Positions 8,687 to 19,516 of a stretch of DNA of 64,000 nucleotides are shown here, in pieces. This DNA is from Planctomycetota bacterium (GTDB lineage: Bacteria > Planctomycetota > UBA8742 > UBA2392). The stretch is from assembly GCA_020425605.1 (NCBI GenBank), contig JAGQRH010000001.1, forward strand, positions 28,650-92,649. The letters are read 5' to 3'. A program made the translations under genes and the position numbers. The stretch's first letter is position 1. Each line of letters begins with the position of its first letter. The notes beneath the pieces were generated by a model, which had not been told where the DNA came from, made no database searches, and saw only the letters and a program-made list of their open reading frames with translations.

Positions 8687-9919
8687 ATGCTACACGGCAT
8701 AGGCAAGCGCCTTGAGGATTTCAAAGATCGGCTGGAAGGAAACCCAAAGGCTAGAGCTAGGCTCGAACGAGAGTCCGCGTATTCAGTGTATACAGCTGCT
8801 GCCGTTGCAGATGGTGTACTGACCACAGAAGAACTCCGATATCTGGACCAAACGCGCATAGCGCTTGGGCTGGATAAACAGACCGCTGACCGGATTTTGC
8901 ACGACTCCGTTCTCGATTACTTCAGAAGGCGATTGACCAGCGTTGAGTACAATTCGCCCGACGATGCGGCTCGATTGATCACCGCTGTCCGGGGTGACAT
9001 CAAGGGTCTGAAGGTGTCATGGTCCGGTATCAAGCGGCAACTTCACCGTGAAATCATGGCGTACTTGGGGCGTGTTCTACACACCCAGTGGGCGGACAAT
9101 GTGATGGATGAGAACGAAGTCGCCACGTTCGAAACGATATGCAAGAAATTCGGAGTGAGTTTCGAGGACGTTGCTAAGCGATTCGCGGATCGTATCCAGT
9201 CTCATTTGGAAGCATACATCGGCCAGCAGGATGCGGCCGGCGAATTGAGCGACGACGACGTCTACTACATCACTCGCTTGGCTGACTTGTTCGGCCTAAA
9301 TCCTCGAGCAAGAAGCAGGCTTGTCGACGAGGTGTATCACCGCCTTTCTTTGGCCGCCGTGCGTCGCGGCGACTTCACCACATACCGGTCGCCTATCCTT
9401 CTTGATAGTTCGGAGCGTTGCATCTACGCGGCTCAAGGTGCGCAGTTTCTCCAGCTGGGTAAACCGTACGACAAGATGCAGTTCGGTGCGTTCGTTATCA
9501 CGGACAGAAAGATGTACTTCGTTCCCCACGACGGAGGACAGAAATCGCTCGCGCTGAAGCGGATTCTGAATATCGACCCCGATCGAGGCGGTTTGCGCGT
9601 TCAAGGAAACAAGAAGAATGCTTCGGGGCTTTATCAGGTTCCCGATCCAGAGCTTGCACTGGAGACACTGTACACCGCCGTGATGATTGAGCGACGTCAC
9701 ATGCAACCGAACGAGGGTGAAGAGCGCACGAGACACATCCCCCAGTCCGTGAAGCACGCCGTGTGGCACCGTGACGGCGGGCGCTGTGTCCAGTGCGGAG
9801 CGGCGCAGCATTTGCATTTCGACCACATAATTCCGTTTTCGCGAGGCGGCGCCAACACGGTTGAGAACATCCAACTGCTCTGTGTTTCATGTAACTTGGC
9901 AAAGAGTGATCGGATTTAG
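8687..9919 (+). CDS. TerB-like / PH-like / HNH endonuclease fusion protein
   Basis: Unusual 410-residue architecture. Residues about 25-130 (AAAVADGVLTTEELRYLDQ) and again about 145-220 resemble the acidic helical TerB fold. Residues about 250-335 (AFVITDRKMYFVPHDGG) look like a GRAM/PH-type domain. Residues about 350-410 form an HNH nuclease: AVWHRDGGRCVQCG, FDHIIPFSRGG and LCVSCNLAKSD give both CxxC pairs and the catalytic His. GGGAG lies 8 bases before the ATG at 8687; a TTG at 8657 is also in frame. Codon use is less GC-rich than the neighbours, suggesting transfer. The substrate is unknown; a defence role is inference only. Confidence 0.75.
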   Translation: MLHGIGKRLEDFKDRLEGNPKARARLERESAYSVYTAAAVADGVLTTEELRYLDQTRIALGLDKQTADRILHDSVLDYFRRRLTSVEYNSPDDAARLITAVRGDIKGLKVSWSGIKRQLHREIMAYLGRVLHTQWADNVMDENEVATFETICKKFGVSFEDVAKRFADRIQSHLEAYIGQQDAAGELSDDDVYYITRLADLFGLNPRARSRLVDEVYHRLSLAAVRRGDFTTYRSPILLDSSERCIYAAQGAQFLQLGKPYDKMQFGAFVITDRKMYFVPHDGGQKSLALKRILNIDPDRGGLRVQGNKKNASGLYQVPDPELALETLYTAVMIERRHMQPNEGEERTRHIPQSVKHAVWHRDGGRCVQCGAAQHLHFDHIIPFSRGGANTVENIQLLCVSCNLAKSDRI

Positions 9920-10025
9920 ACGCTACGCGCACTCACTGAAACAGGGCAGGCTGGTTGTTGGCGACTGCGGCAGTCAGCGCGCGCGGAAGTGTCGCACCGT
10001 AACAGCATACCCCATCGTTGCGACA

Positions 10026-11909
10026 CTACTTGGCCAGCTTGTCGACGAGCTCGCGGGCGTGGTCGGCGGAGATGGCTTCGCCGAGGGTGCCCTCGAAGCG
10101 GCGGGTGACGATGCCGATCACTTTGCCGGACAGGTTGATCAGCGGCCCGCCCGAGTTGCCGGGGATGATGGGCGCCGAGGTGCCGATCACGCCGACCTCG
10201 AACTGCAGGCTGCGGATGTCGCCCGTCGCGGGGCTGGTGGTCACGGTCGTGCCCTTGATGACGCTGAGCCCGAGCGGATAGCCGAGCGCCATCACCTTGT
10301 CCGTTACGTGCAACGCCTTTAATTCTTCATCGCTGGCGATCGGCAAAGGCAGCGTCAGCTCTTTGGCGTCTCGGCGCTCGAGCTCGAGGACGCACAGGTC
10401 GTTGAACGTATCCATGTTGTGGATGCCGGCCTTCTTGACGCGCACGATGATGTCCGCCGGCAGGTCGGTCTTGAAGCCGGATCTTTCGAGGTAGCTTGCG
10501 TAGTTGTCGCCGAAGGTCGTCCAGTCGTCGGGTGCGAAACCCTTCACCCTGATGCTACCCTGCCCACCGCGGCCACCCGGCAGACTGGCCCAGGCCTCCG
10601 CGACGCTGAGGTTGGTATCGCCGACTTTCTCGCGCAGCTTGGTGCCCGGGTGCCAGGCCGCGATGACCCACTGGTTCATCGGCGCGGGCTCAACGCCGCT
10701 GATGGCGTGGCTGAGCGCCAACTCCGGCTTGAAGTAGTAGGGCTTCAGCACGTGCTTGTTGGTGACCACCCAGGCTTTCTTGTCGCTGGTGTGCGCGAGC
10801 CAGCCGGTGCCGGTGCCGCTTTCGATACCGACGGCCTTTCCGTCCGCATCCAGCAGAGGGTACTGCACGAATATAAGGAAGACGGAGTTGTTGTACTTCT
10901 CGGCCACCTCGCGGAATGAGCCCTCGGCGGGCTCCTTCGACAGCTCCTTGAGCTGGCGAAGCTGCTCTTCCGTTGCGTCCTTCAGCTCCTTGAGCTGCGC
11001 GTCGCTGATTTCCTTCACGCGCGCGGCCGTCTCTTCGTCGACGTCCTTGCGCAGCTGGTCGAAGCGCTTTTCCTGCTCGGCCTTCAGCGTGGCGACCTGG
11101 TCTGCCAGTGCGGTCTCAAGCTCGGCCATCTTGTTGCGCAGGTCGTCGAGTTCCTTCTGCCGCTGCTTTTCGGCTTCTTCGCGCTGCTTCTCGGCGTCCT
11201 GGCGTTTGCGCTCGGCTTCATCGAGCTTGGCAGTCGTGTCGGCCTTTTCCTTGGCCTGCTCGGTCTCGTTGTGGTTGTAGTACCAGACGCCGATGGCCGC
11301 GGCGGCGACGATCAGCATGAACAGCGCCGCCACCAGCGTCGTCAGGCTTGCGCGGCGTTGGGCTGAGCGCGCCTCCAGCCGCTCGGCCACCGCCTTGATC
11401 ATGTGCCTGGTCTTGTCGCCGGCGCCGACCTGTGCGCCGACTTCGTTCACCATCACCGTCAGGCTTTCGGGGTCGTCGTCGGAATCCGCCGGGCGTGGCG
11501 GGTTCATCGAAGACGGGAACTTCGAGACCGGCGGCGGCGGCTCACCGGGGATGACAACGCGCAGCGTGGCGCCCTCCTGGCCAAGGTTGATCTCATAGCC
11601 GTCGTAGACGCGTGTGCCTTCCACGGTGGCGCGATGCTTCTCGACGTAGAGCCCGTTGCTGCTGCCCTGGTCGCGCAGGTAGATGCCGTCGTTGCGTTCC
11701 TCAATCAGCGCGTGGTGGCCCGAGACCTTGAGGTCGCGCGCACCATCAAAGCGCAGGTTGCAGTCGGGCGCACGGCCGATCAGTACGCCGGCGCGCAGCT
11801 CGGTACTGGTGTAGCCGAAGCGCCGCCCCGCGAGCGAGCTGGTCAGCACCTCGATGATCAGGCGGGGACCGCCGGCTTCCTGCAGCGTTGGTTGTTCGTC
11901 GTCAGCCAT
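10026..11909 (-). CDS. FHA-domain membrane trypsin-like serine protease
   Basis: A 627-residue fusion. An N-terminal FHA domain (about 15-125, with LIGRAPDCNLRFDG and SGHHALIEE ... GSSNGLYVE) would read phosphothreonine in the cytoplasm. One membrane span follows near 190-210, then a charged coiled coil (about 215-330, rich in EKQRxEAEK heptads). An extracytoplasmic trypsin/HtrA-like domain ends the protein. The triad is His in VVTNKHVL (about 386), Asp in NDLCVLEL (about 503) and Ser in GNSGGPLI (about 585). No PDZ domain follows. The start at 11909 is chosen because the FHA fold begins just after it. It is divergent from the DUF1549 gene and convergent with the HNH fusion. Confidence 0.88.
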   Translation of the reverse strand: MADDEQPTLQEAGGPRLIIEVLTSSLAGRRFGYTSTELRAGVLIGRAPDCNLRFDGARDLKVSGHHALIEERNDGIYLRDQGSSNGLYVEKHRATVEGTRVYDGYEINLGQEGATLRVVIPGEPPPPVSKFPSSMNPPRPADSDDDPESLTVMVNEVGAQVGAGDKTRHMIKAVAERLEARSAQRRASLTTLVAALFMLIVAAAAIGVWYYNHNETEQAKEKADTTAKLDEAERKRQDAEKQREEAEKQRQKELDDLRNKMAELETALADQVATLKAEQEKRFDQLRKDVDEETAARVKEISDAQLKELKDATEEQLRQLKELSKEPAEGSFREVAEKYNNSVFLIFVQYPLLDADGKAVGIESGTGTGWLAHTSDKKAWVVTNKHVLKPYYFKPELALSHAISGVEPAPMNQWVIAAWHPGTKLREKVGDTNLSVAEAWASLPGGRGGQGSIRVKGFAPDDWTTFGDNYASYLERSGFKTDLPADIIVRVKKAGIHNMDTFNDLCVLELERRDAKELTLPLPIASDEELKALHVTDKVMALGYPLGLSVIKGTTVTTSPATGDIRSLQFEVGVIGTSAPIIPGNSGGPLINLSGKVIGIVTRRFEGTLGEAISADHARELVDKLAK

Positions 11910-12104
11910 TACCCGGAAGGATACCCCAGCAAACCCCGGCAGCAAGCGTGCCGGACCGCCATACGTATCCGCAACAAGTCGGAGGTGCGTCCTATTGCAA
12001 ATCTGGGAAGGCAGAATCGGTCGTACCCGATCCGGTGCGCTGTTTGCATTGCGTGCGCGGGTGCAGGCGTTCGCCGCGGTAGACTCTTCCCGGAGGCCCA
12101 CCAC

Positions 12105-13802
12105 ATGCGTAACGCAATCGCCCTTTCTCTCCTGGCCGCCATGGCCGTCTCCTGTCTGGTCGCCGGCGCGTCATTCACGCGCGCGGACGACGTCGATGAC
12201 AACCTGCCCAAACGTTCGCGCCTCGGCAAGAACTGGAAGAAGGTCAGCGACGCCCTCGACGAAGCCTACGAGGCCATGCAGGCCGACGCCGGCGTTGAGC
12301 CTGCACCGCTGGTCGACGACGACCTCTGGCTGCGACGCGTTTACCTTGACCTCACGGGCGCGCCGCCTTCGCCTGACGAAATCCAGGCCTTCCACCCCAA
12401 GGACGGCGACCCCGACAAGCGCGCCGCGCAAGCTCGCCGCGAAGCAGTAGTCGAGTACCTGCTGGCCACCCCCGAATTCGAGCACCACATGGCGACATGG
12501 TGGACGACCATCCTGGTCGGCCGTCCCAGCAACACGGTCACGGTGCGGGGCGGCGGCGGCCTGTTTGAGTACCTGCGACGCTCTTTCGAACTTAACCAGG
12601 GCTGGGACAAGACGGTCCACGGCCTGTTCGCCGATACGCGCGGGGTCGTCGGTACGCCGGAGTACAGCTACCTCAACTTCCTCGCCGCTTCGAACGACCT
12701 CGCCTACATGGCGGGCAGCACCAGCCGCGTGTTTCTCGGGCGGCAGATCCAGTGCGCCCAGTGCCACGACTCCAAGATCGACGCCTGGACCAAGGACGAC
12801 TTCGAGGCCTGGCAGGCCTTCTTCAAGTCCTTCACCGAGGAGTACAAGTTTCAGGACCAGAACTTTCTGCGCCTCGGACAGGACCTCACGTTCCGCACAC
12901 CCGGCGACTTGCAGGCCAAGCTCGACCTGAAGGGCGAATACAAGCTGCCCCGCTTCCTTGACGGGCGCGACTGGTCAGCGAAGGACCGCGGCAACTTGCG
13001 CGAATCGATGGCCGACTGGTTGACCAGCAGGGACAATCCCTGGTTCTCCGAGATGACGGTCAATCGCTACATGGGCTACTTCCTCGGCGTCGCGTTCGTG
13101 AACCCGGTGGATGCCTTCAACAGCCTGAATGACCCGACCATCCCCGTCATCATGAAGGTGATGGGCCGTGACTTCGTGGCTTCCGGCTTCGATGTCAGGC
13201 GGCTGATCCGCATCATCGTCAACAGCAAGATCTACCAGCGCCAGAGCGTCACGAACGACAGCAACCTCTACGACTACATGTACTACAGCCACCAGCAGGT
13301 CCGCGAGCTGAGCCCGGAGATGATCGAGCGCAGCATCCTCAAGGTCGTCGGCGTGGAAGACCCGAAAGTCGCACCCAAGCCCACCAACCGCAAGGCCGAG
13401 GTAGCGGCCGACTCCGCCTCGCCCGAGATGGAGAGCTCATACGCATACCGCTTGCGCCTGCACTCGCTGATCACGCAGGCCTTTGACGGCGAAGACGTGC
13501 AGAAGTCAGTCGATGACCGAGGCGGCAGCCTGATGCGCGCCCTCATGTTCATGAACGGCGACATCCTGCCAAAGGGCCCGCGCTGCAATCTCGACGATAT
13601 CCTCAGCAAACCGCTGCGGACCAAAGACCGCGTCGAGCTCGTCTTCGCAACGGTGCTCGGCCGATACCCCACGAAGACGGAGCTTGGCAAGCTGCTCGCC
13701 ACCGTCGACGAGTGGACCGACGGCAAACGTGCTGAGCGCGACATCTACGAGGACCTGTTCCTCTCTCTCATGTGCACACCCGAGTTCGTGAACCGAAGTT
13801 GA
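12105..13802 (+). CDS. DUF1549/DUF1553-type secreted protein
   Basis: A 565-residue exported protein of the paired DUF1549/DUF1553 family that is expanded in Planctomycetota and Verrucomicrobiota. A signal peptide covers residues about 1-27. DUF1549 (about 65-270) shows DDLWLRRVYLDLTGAPPS, LLATPEFEHHMATWW and the CAQCHDSKIDAWT motif that resembles a haem-binding CxxCH. DUF1553 follows, with NPWFSEMTVNRYMGYFLG, RLIRIIVNSKIYQ and LVFATVLGRYPTKTEL. GGAGG stands 8 bases before the ATG. Members often pair with a DUF1501 gene; none is adjacent here. Biochemical function is not established for the family. Confidence 0.9.
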   Translation: MRNAIALSLLAAMAVSCLVAGASFTRADDVDDNLPKRSRLGKNWKKVSDALDEAYEAMQADAGVEPAPLVDDDLWLRRVYLDLTGAPPSPDEIQAFHPKDGDPDKRAAQARREAVVEYLLATPEFEHHMATWWTTILVGRPSNTVTVRGGGGLFEYLRRSFELNQGWDKTVHGLFADTRGVVGTPEYSYLNFLAASNDLAYMAGSTSRVFLGRQIQCAQCHDSKIDAWTKDDFEAWQAFFKSFTEEYKFQDQNFLRLGQDLTFRTPGDLQAKLDLKGEYKLPRFLDGRDWSAKDRGNLRESMADWLTSRDNPWFSEMTVNRYMGYFLGVAFVNPVDAFNSLNDPTIPVIMKVMGRDFVASGFDVRRLIRIIVNSKIYQRQSVTNDSNLYDYMYYSHQQVRELSPEMIERSILKVVGVEDPKVAPKPTNRKAEVAADSASPEMESSYAYRLRLHSLITQAFDGEDVQKSVDDRGGSLMRALMFMNGDILPKGPRCNLDDILSKPLRTKDRVELVFATVLGRYPTKTELGKLLATVDEWTDGKRAERDIYEDLFLSLMCTPEFVNRS

Positions 13803-13898
13803 AGTCTCTAGGTGAAACACGGCACGCAACGAGCCATAAGCCGGGACGCAAGTCCCGGGGAGAATCACCGACAACGGGAAGCAATCGCACACAAAGCA

Positions 13899-13932
13899 CC
13901 CGCAAACCCGCTTAAAATGTGGGTTTGCGGGC
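13899..13932. repeat. Stem-loop carrying a repeated 17-mer
   Basis: An 11-bp perfect stem (13899-13909 with 13921-13931) with an 11-base loop lies in the gap between two convergent genes. Its right arm includes the 17-mer AATGTGGGTTTGCGGGC (13916-13932), which recurs exactly at 41635-41651. The rest of the 13803-13988 gap holds GC-rich short hairpins and no gene. Confidence 0.6.
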
Positions 13933-13950
13933 AGGTGTTAAATGGCCAAC

Positions 13951-13970
13951 ACCCGGGGCTGTGCCCGGGT
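13951..13970. terminator. Possible bidirectional terminator hairpin
   Basis: ACCCGGG (13951-13957) pairs with CCCGGGT (13964-13970), and flanking bases extend the stem partly. It sits between convergent genes ending at 13802 and 13989, so it could serve both. There is no clear U-tract. Confidence 0.4.
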
Positions 13971-13988
13971 TGCCGGAACGCACGTGCG

Positions 13989-14576
13989 CTAGATCGAATA
14001 CGGCCGGCTTCGCTGGAACCGTTCCCACGCGAGTTCCGTCTTGCTCGTCTGCAGCTGCAATTTGTCGCCCACGCTCATCGCGTTCATCATTTCCGGAAAT
14101 GCTCCGGCCGCGATCTGCTTCAGCAGGCGCGCGGCCTGCACCCCCAGGCGCATCAGCATCATCAGCGGGTGCATCCGCCCGCGCGGCTGTTTGCGCTGTG
14201 CCTGCGCCGGGTCATCGTCCGTCGCGATGGTTTCCAGCTCGGGGTCGGGCGCGAAAGCGCCATCCTCGCGGATCGTGGAGATCGCGCACGGCAGGTCAGC
14301 GGCGCAGATCTTGCGCACGTCGCCCAGGCGCACGGAATCCAGAACGCCGGAGGTGATGCGCGCGACTTGCCAAAGCAGCTTGCACGCATCGCCGAGCATG
14401 TAGTGGATGAAGCCGTCGTTGGTCGGGTTGACGCCGGCCGTGTGCCCACGAATAGGAACGCGCAGGTCGGGCGTCGTGCCCTCCGAGCCATTGATCGGCT
14501 GGCTAGCGCGCTCTGGCGGCACGTCCGGATTGTCGGCGGAAACGTTCTCATCGCGGGCTGCAGGGTTGTCAGGCAT
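13989..14576 (-). CDS. Hypothetical protein
   Basis: No family recognised. A 195-residue protein from the ATG at 14576, preceded by a GTGAGGAC ribosome site; the frame opens further upstream without a better start. The N-terminal 45 residues are polar and disorder-like (MPDNPAARDENVSADNPD). The rest is mixed helical, with DGFIHYMLGDACKLLWQVAR and HPLMMLMRLGVQAARLLKQI as amphipathic helices. There is no signal peptide and no clear membrane span. It could be a small helical cytoplasmic protein. A palindrome-rich gap lies upstream. Confidence 0.6.
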   Translation of the reverse strand: MPDNPAARDENVSADNPDVPPERASQPINGSEGTTPDLRVPIRGHTAGVNPTNDGFIHYMLGDACKLLWQVARITSGVLDSVRLGDVRKICAADLPCAISTIREDGAFAPDPELETIATDDDPAQAQRKQPRGRMHPLMMLMRLGVQAARLLKQIAAGAFPEMMNAMSVGDKLQLQTSKTELAWERFQRSRPYSI

Positions 14577-14848
14577 GGAAAAGTCCTCACTCAGCGGAGC
14601 GGGACCAATCCCGCCCTCACAACTCCCGGCCAAGCGAATGCAAATCCACCCGATTACGCGATGAAAAACCAGATTTACTTTCAACCCACCCCTTCAGCCC
14701 GGCATGCCAATGCCGGGCCCAAGCAAGCGAGCCGGTTGAACCTCTCGCCAAATTCGCAGAGTACGCCATCAACTACATTCAATTGGCAAACACCGCGCAC
14801 CTGGCGAAAGGTTGAATTGCCGTCGCGCAGGAACACGCCGCACGTAGC

Positions 14849-15093
14849 CAGCCCCGAAGGGGCGTTGGGTTGTAGCCACGGGTGAAGCAGCGAGCGTAGC
14901 GAGATGCGTAACGCGTGGAAGTCGGTTCCGGATGTCACCGCCCCGGAGGGGCGGAGGAGAGCGTTCGACACCAGCGCACAGTTCCTCCGCCCCTCCGGGG
15001 CGGAGGATTTCTTGTCCGTTCCCACGGGTTGCGCGCGCGGGCGATGCCCGCTTGCTTCACCCGTGGCTACATGCCCGCGCCCCGTTGGGGGCG
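14849..15093. repeat. Nested palindromic repeat element
   Basis: Two perfect inverted repeats are nested here. The outer arms (14871-14889 and 15053-15071, 19 bp) enclose the inner arms (14938-14958 and 14983-15003, 21 bp), and each inner arm is itself palindromic (CCGCCCCGGAGGGGCGG). Smaller CCCCGAAGGGG-type hairpins flank the outer arms. No coding sequence is credible in the whole 14577-15181 gap; 14577-14848 shows nothing else. The element looks like a REP/BIME-type or dispersed palindromic unit and may also buffer transcription from the flanking minus-strand genes. Confidence 0.75.
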
Positions 15094-15181
15094 CTACCTA
15101 CGTCAGAAGGTTTGCAAGAACATGCAGTCCAATGACGAACGTGGCGCACCTGGCGACATGAATTGTGGTGAAGGACTCGGC

Positions 15182-17635
<2,454 letters not shown>

Positions 17636-17674
17636 AATCGCTCGCCTCGCGGCCGTTTGTAGCAGCGTCTTCTC

Positions 17675-19516
17675 ATGGAAACAACGCAATCCGATGCTCA
17701 AGCCCTTCCAGCCAAACCGGGCAAGGTGTGGCAGATTGCTGTCGGTGGGGGACTTTCGCTCGGCGCATTCCTGTTTGGCGGTTTCACGGCGCTGCCGGCT
17801 GTGCTGTTCGCGATCCCGAAGCTGCGGCGTTTCTGGATCATCGGGCTGAGCCTGTTTGCGGGCACGCTGGCCGTGCGCGGGCTGACGCTTGCGGGCGTAA
17901 ATCCGCTGCTGAGCTACGCGCGCGGGCAGGCGATCTCCCAGCTGGCGGACGCGCTCGGTGGCGAAGTGACGTACGATGAGTTTGACGGCGACGCGACGGC
18001 CGGCGAATTGCGTTTCACCAACCTGCGCGTCGATCTGCCCGATGTCGGCAAGGTGACGCTGGATCGGGTTGAGTTCGACGCGGGCTTGTTCCTGATGTTC
18101 GGCAGCCGCTACGTCGTCACCGGCAGCGGCCTTCACGCAGAGGTCGACGCGTCCGGCGGCAAGCTGGAAGAGTTTCTTGAGCGCATGAAATCCAGCGAGC
18201 GCAACGAGGCTGAGCTGCACATCGAAGGCGGGAGCATTGAAGTCTACGGCGCGCCGACGACGGCCTTGTTCGAGCTGAAGTCCGTGAACGGTGAAACCAG
18301 CGAAGGCGCCTGGCAGATTCATGTAGGCATCACCCACGCGTCCGTCGTAATTGTCGGGCAGATGCACGAATTGACGATCCAGGGCGGCATCTCGATCAGC
18401 GACGGTGCGGGCCTGAAGGTTTCGGCAGACATGCGCGCGGTGGAAGACGGCATCGGCATGGGCACGCTGCGCGGAACGCTGGTGCCGGGCGGCGACAGCA
18501 ACATGGTGTGCATGATCGACCAGCTTGAGCTGGGGCCGCTGTGGGCGCGCTATCGCAAGGTGGACCAGTACGAGGGCCTGCTGCGCGGGCAGATTGACAT
18601 CAGCGGTGACCTGGCGAGGTTGCGGCTGGATGCGAGTTGCCTGATCCAGAAGTATCGCTACTACCACTACACGGCCATGGGGCTCGACCCGACGCACGCG
18701 TTCGACCTGCCGGAGGGCGAGTTCAGCGGGCGCATCGAGCTGGTGGACGGCAAGGACTGGGAATTCCACGACGTCACGCTGAGCGCACCCGACGCCGCGC
18801 TTGCAACCGGCGAGCACATGAACGCGCGCGGCGGCGGCAAGCTGGTTCTGAACGGCAGGCTGCCGGAACTGACCGGCATTCTAGACCTTACAGTCACCAG
18901 CGGTTTGCTCAGCCGGGACATCACATGGAGTCCGACGACGATCGAGAAGCTGTCGGACGTTGAGCCGAACCTTGTGCTGCTGGCCGAGCAGTTTCCACAA
19001 CTGGAGTTGAGCTGGACTGTCGACGTGCAGAAGATGGACGTGAAGTGCGCGCCGCTGTGGGGGAGTCTGGCGGGCAAGCTGACCGGCACCTTCAGCAAGC
19101 CTGATGGCGTGCGCAAGGCAACGCTGCGCGCGGGCGGCGAGTTGGAGATGGCAGACGGCAAGGTGAAGTGCCTGGGCCTGGATGGTGACTTCGCGGGCCG
19201 CGTGGTTTTCAATCCAAACGCGCCGACCAACCACGCTTCGCTGCGCGGAAACATCTCGGGAGAGCTCGGCAGCACGCCGATCGATTGCGAAGTTACCGGC
19301 GACCTGCAGAAGCCGCTGTTCATCTTTACCGGCGCAAACATGGGGCTCGAGGATCTGGGGCGAAAGCTATACAGCTACAGCGCCGCCAAGCTGACCCCCG
19401 CAGACGAGCTTGCCCGCCGCGAAGAATGCACCCGCATTTTCGGGTGGGACGCAGCCAGCAGGGGAAACCCCTTCCTCGCCCGCAACTCAGGCAAAGTGTT
19501 CTTCAGCGTGAAGTGA
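17675..19516 (+). CDS. AsmA/TamB-like envelope protein
   Basis: A 613-residue protein with one or two hydrophobic segments near the N-terminus (about 20-75, including LFGGFTALPAVLFAIP and FWIIGLSLFAGTLAV). A long beta-rich region follows. It shows the repetitive strand pattern of AsmA-like proteins: LRFTNLRVDLPDVGKVTLDR, then LHIEGGSIEVYG, LDLTVTSGLLSR and a C-terminal GNISGELGSTPIDCEVTG. Such proteins are anchored in the inner membrane and act in envelope lipid transport or assembly. The family call rests on pattern, not a signature motif. It ends exactly where the convergent gene's stop begins. Confidence 0.6.
   Translation: METTQSDAQALPAKPGKVWQIAVGGGLSLGAFLFGGFTALPAVLFAIPKLRRFWIIGLSLFAGTLAVRGLTLAGVNPLLSYARGQAISQLADALGGEVTYDEFDGDATAGELRFTNLRVDLPDVGKVTLDRVEFDAGLFLMFGSRYVVTGSGLHAEVDASGGKLEEFLERMKSSERNEAELHIEGGSIEVYGAPTTALFELKSVNGETSEGAWQIHVGITHASVVIVGQMHELTIQGGISISDGAGLKVSADMRAVEDGIGMGTLRGTLVPGGDSNMVCMIDQLELGPLWARYRKVDQYEGLLRGQIDISGDLARLRLDASCLIQKYRYYHYTAMGLDPTHAFDLPEGEFSGRIELVDGKDWEFHDVTLSAPDAALATGEHMNARGGGKLVLNGRLPELTGILDLTVTSGLLSRDITWSPTTIEKLSDVEPNLVLLAEQFPQLELSWTVDVQKMDVKCAPLWGSLAGKLTGTFSKPDGVRKATLRAGGELEMADGKVKCLGLDGDFAGRVVFNPNAPTNHASLRGNISGELGSTPIDCEVTGDLQKPLFIFTGANMGLEDLGRKLYSYSAAKLTPADELARREECTRIFGWDAASRGNPFLARNSGKVFFSVK

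Noticed and set aside
6691..8859. A 722-codon open frame on the minus strand opposite the PilB/GspE gene, and similar long antisense frames elsewhere (for example 27608-28726, 28632-30071, 45103-46440).
   Set aside because: They mirror real genes in high-GC DNA, lack ribosome sites and domain motifs, and have the Arg/Ala/His-rich composition of shadow frames.
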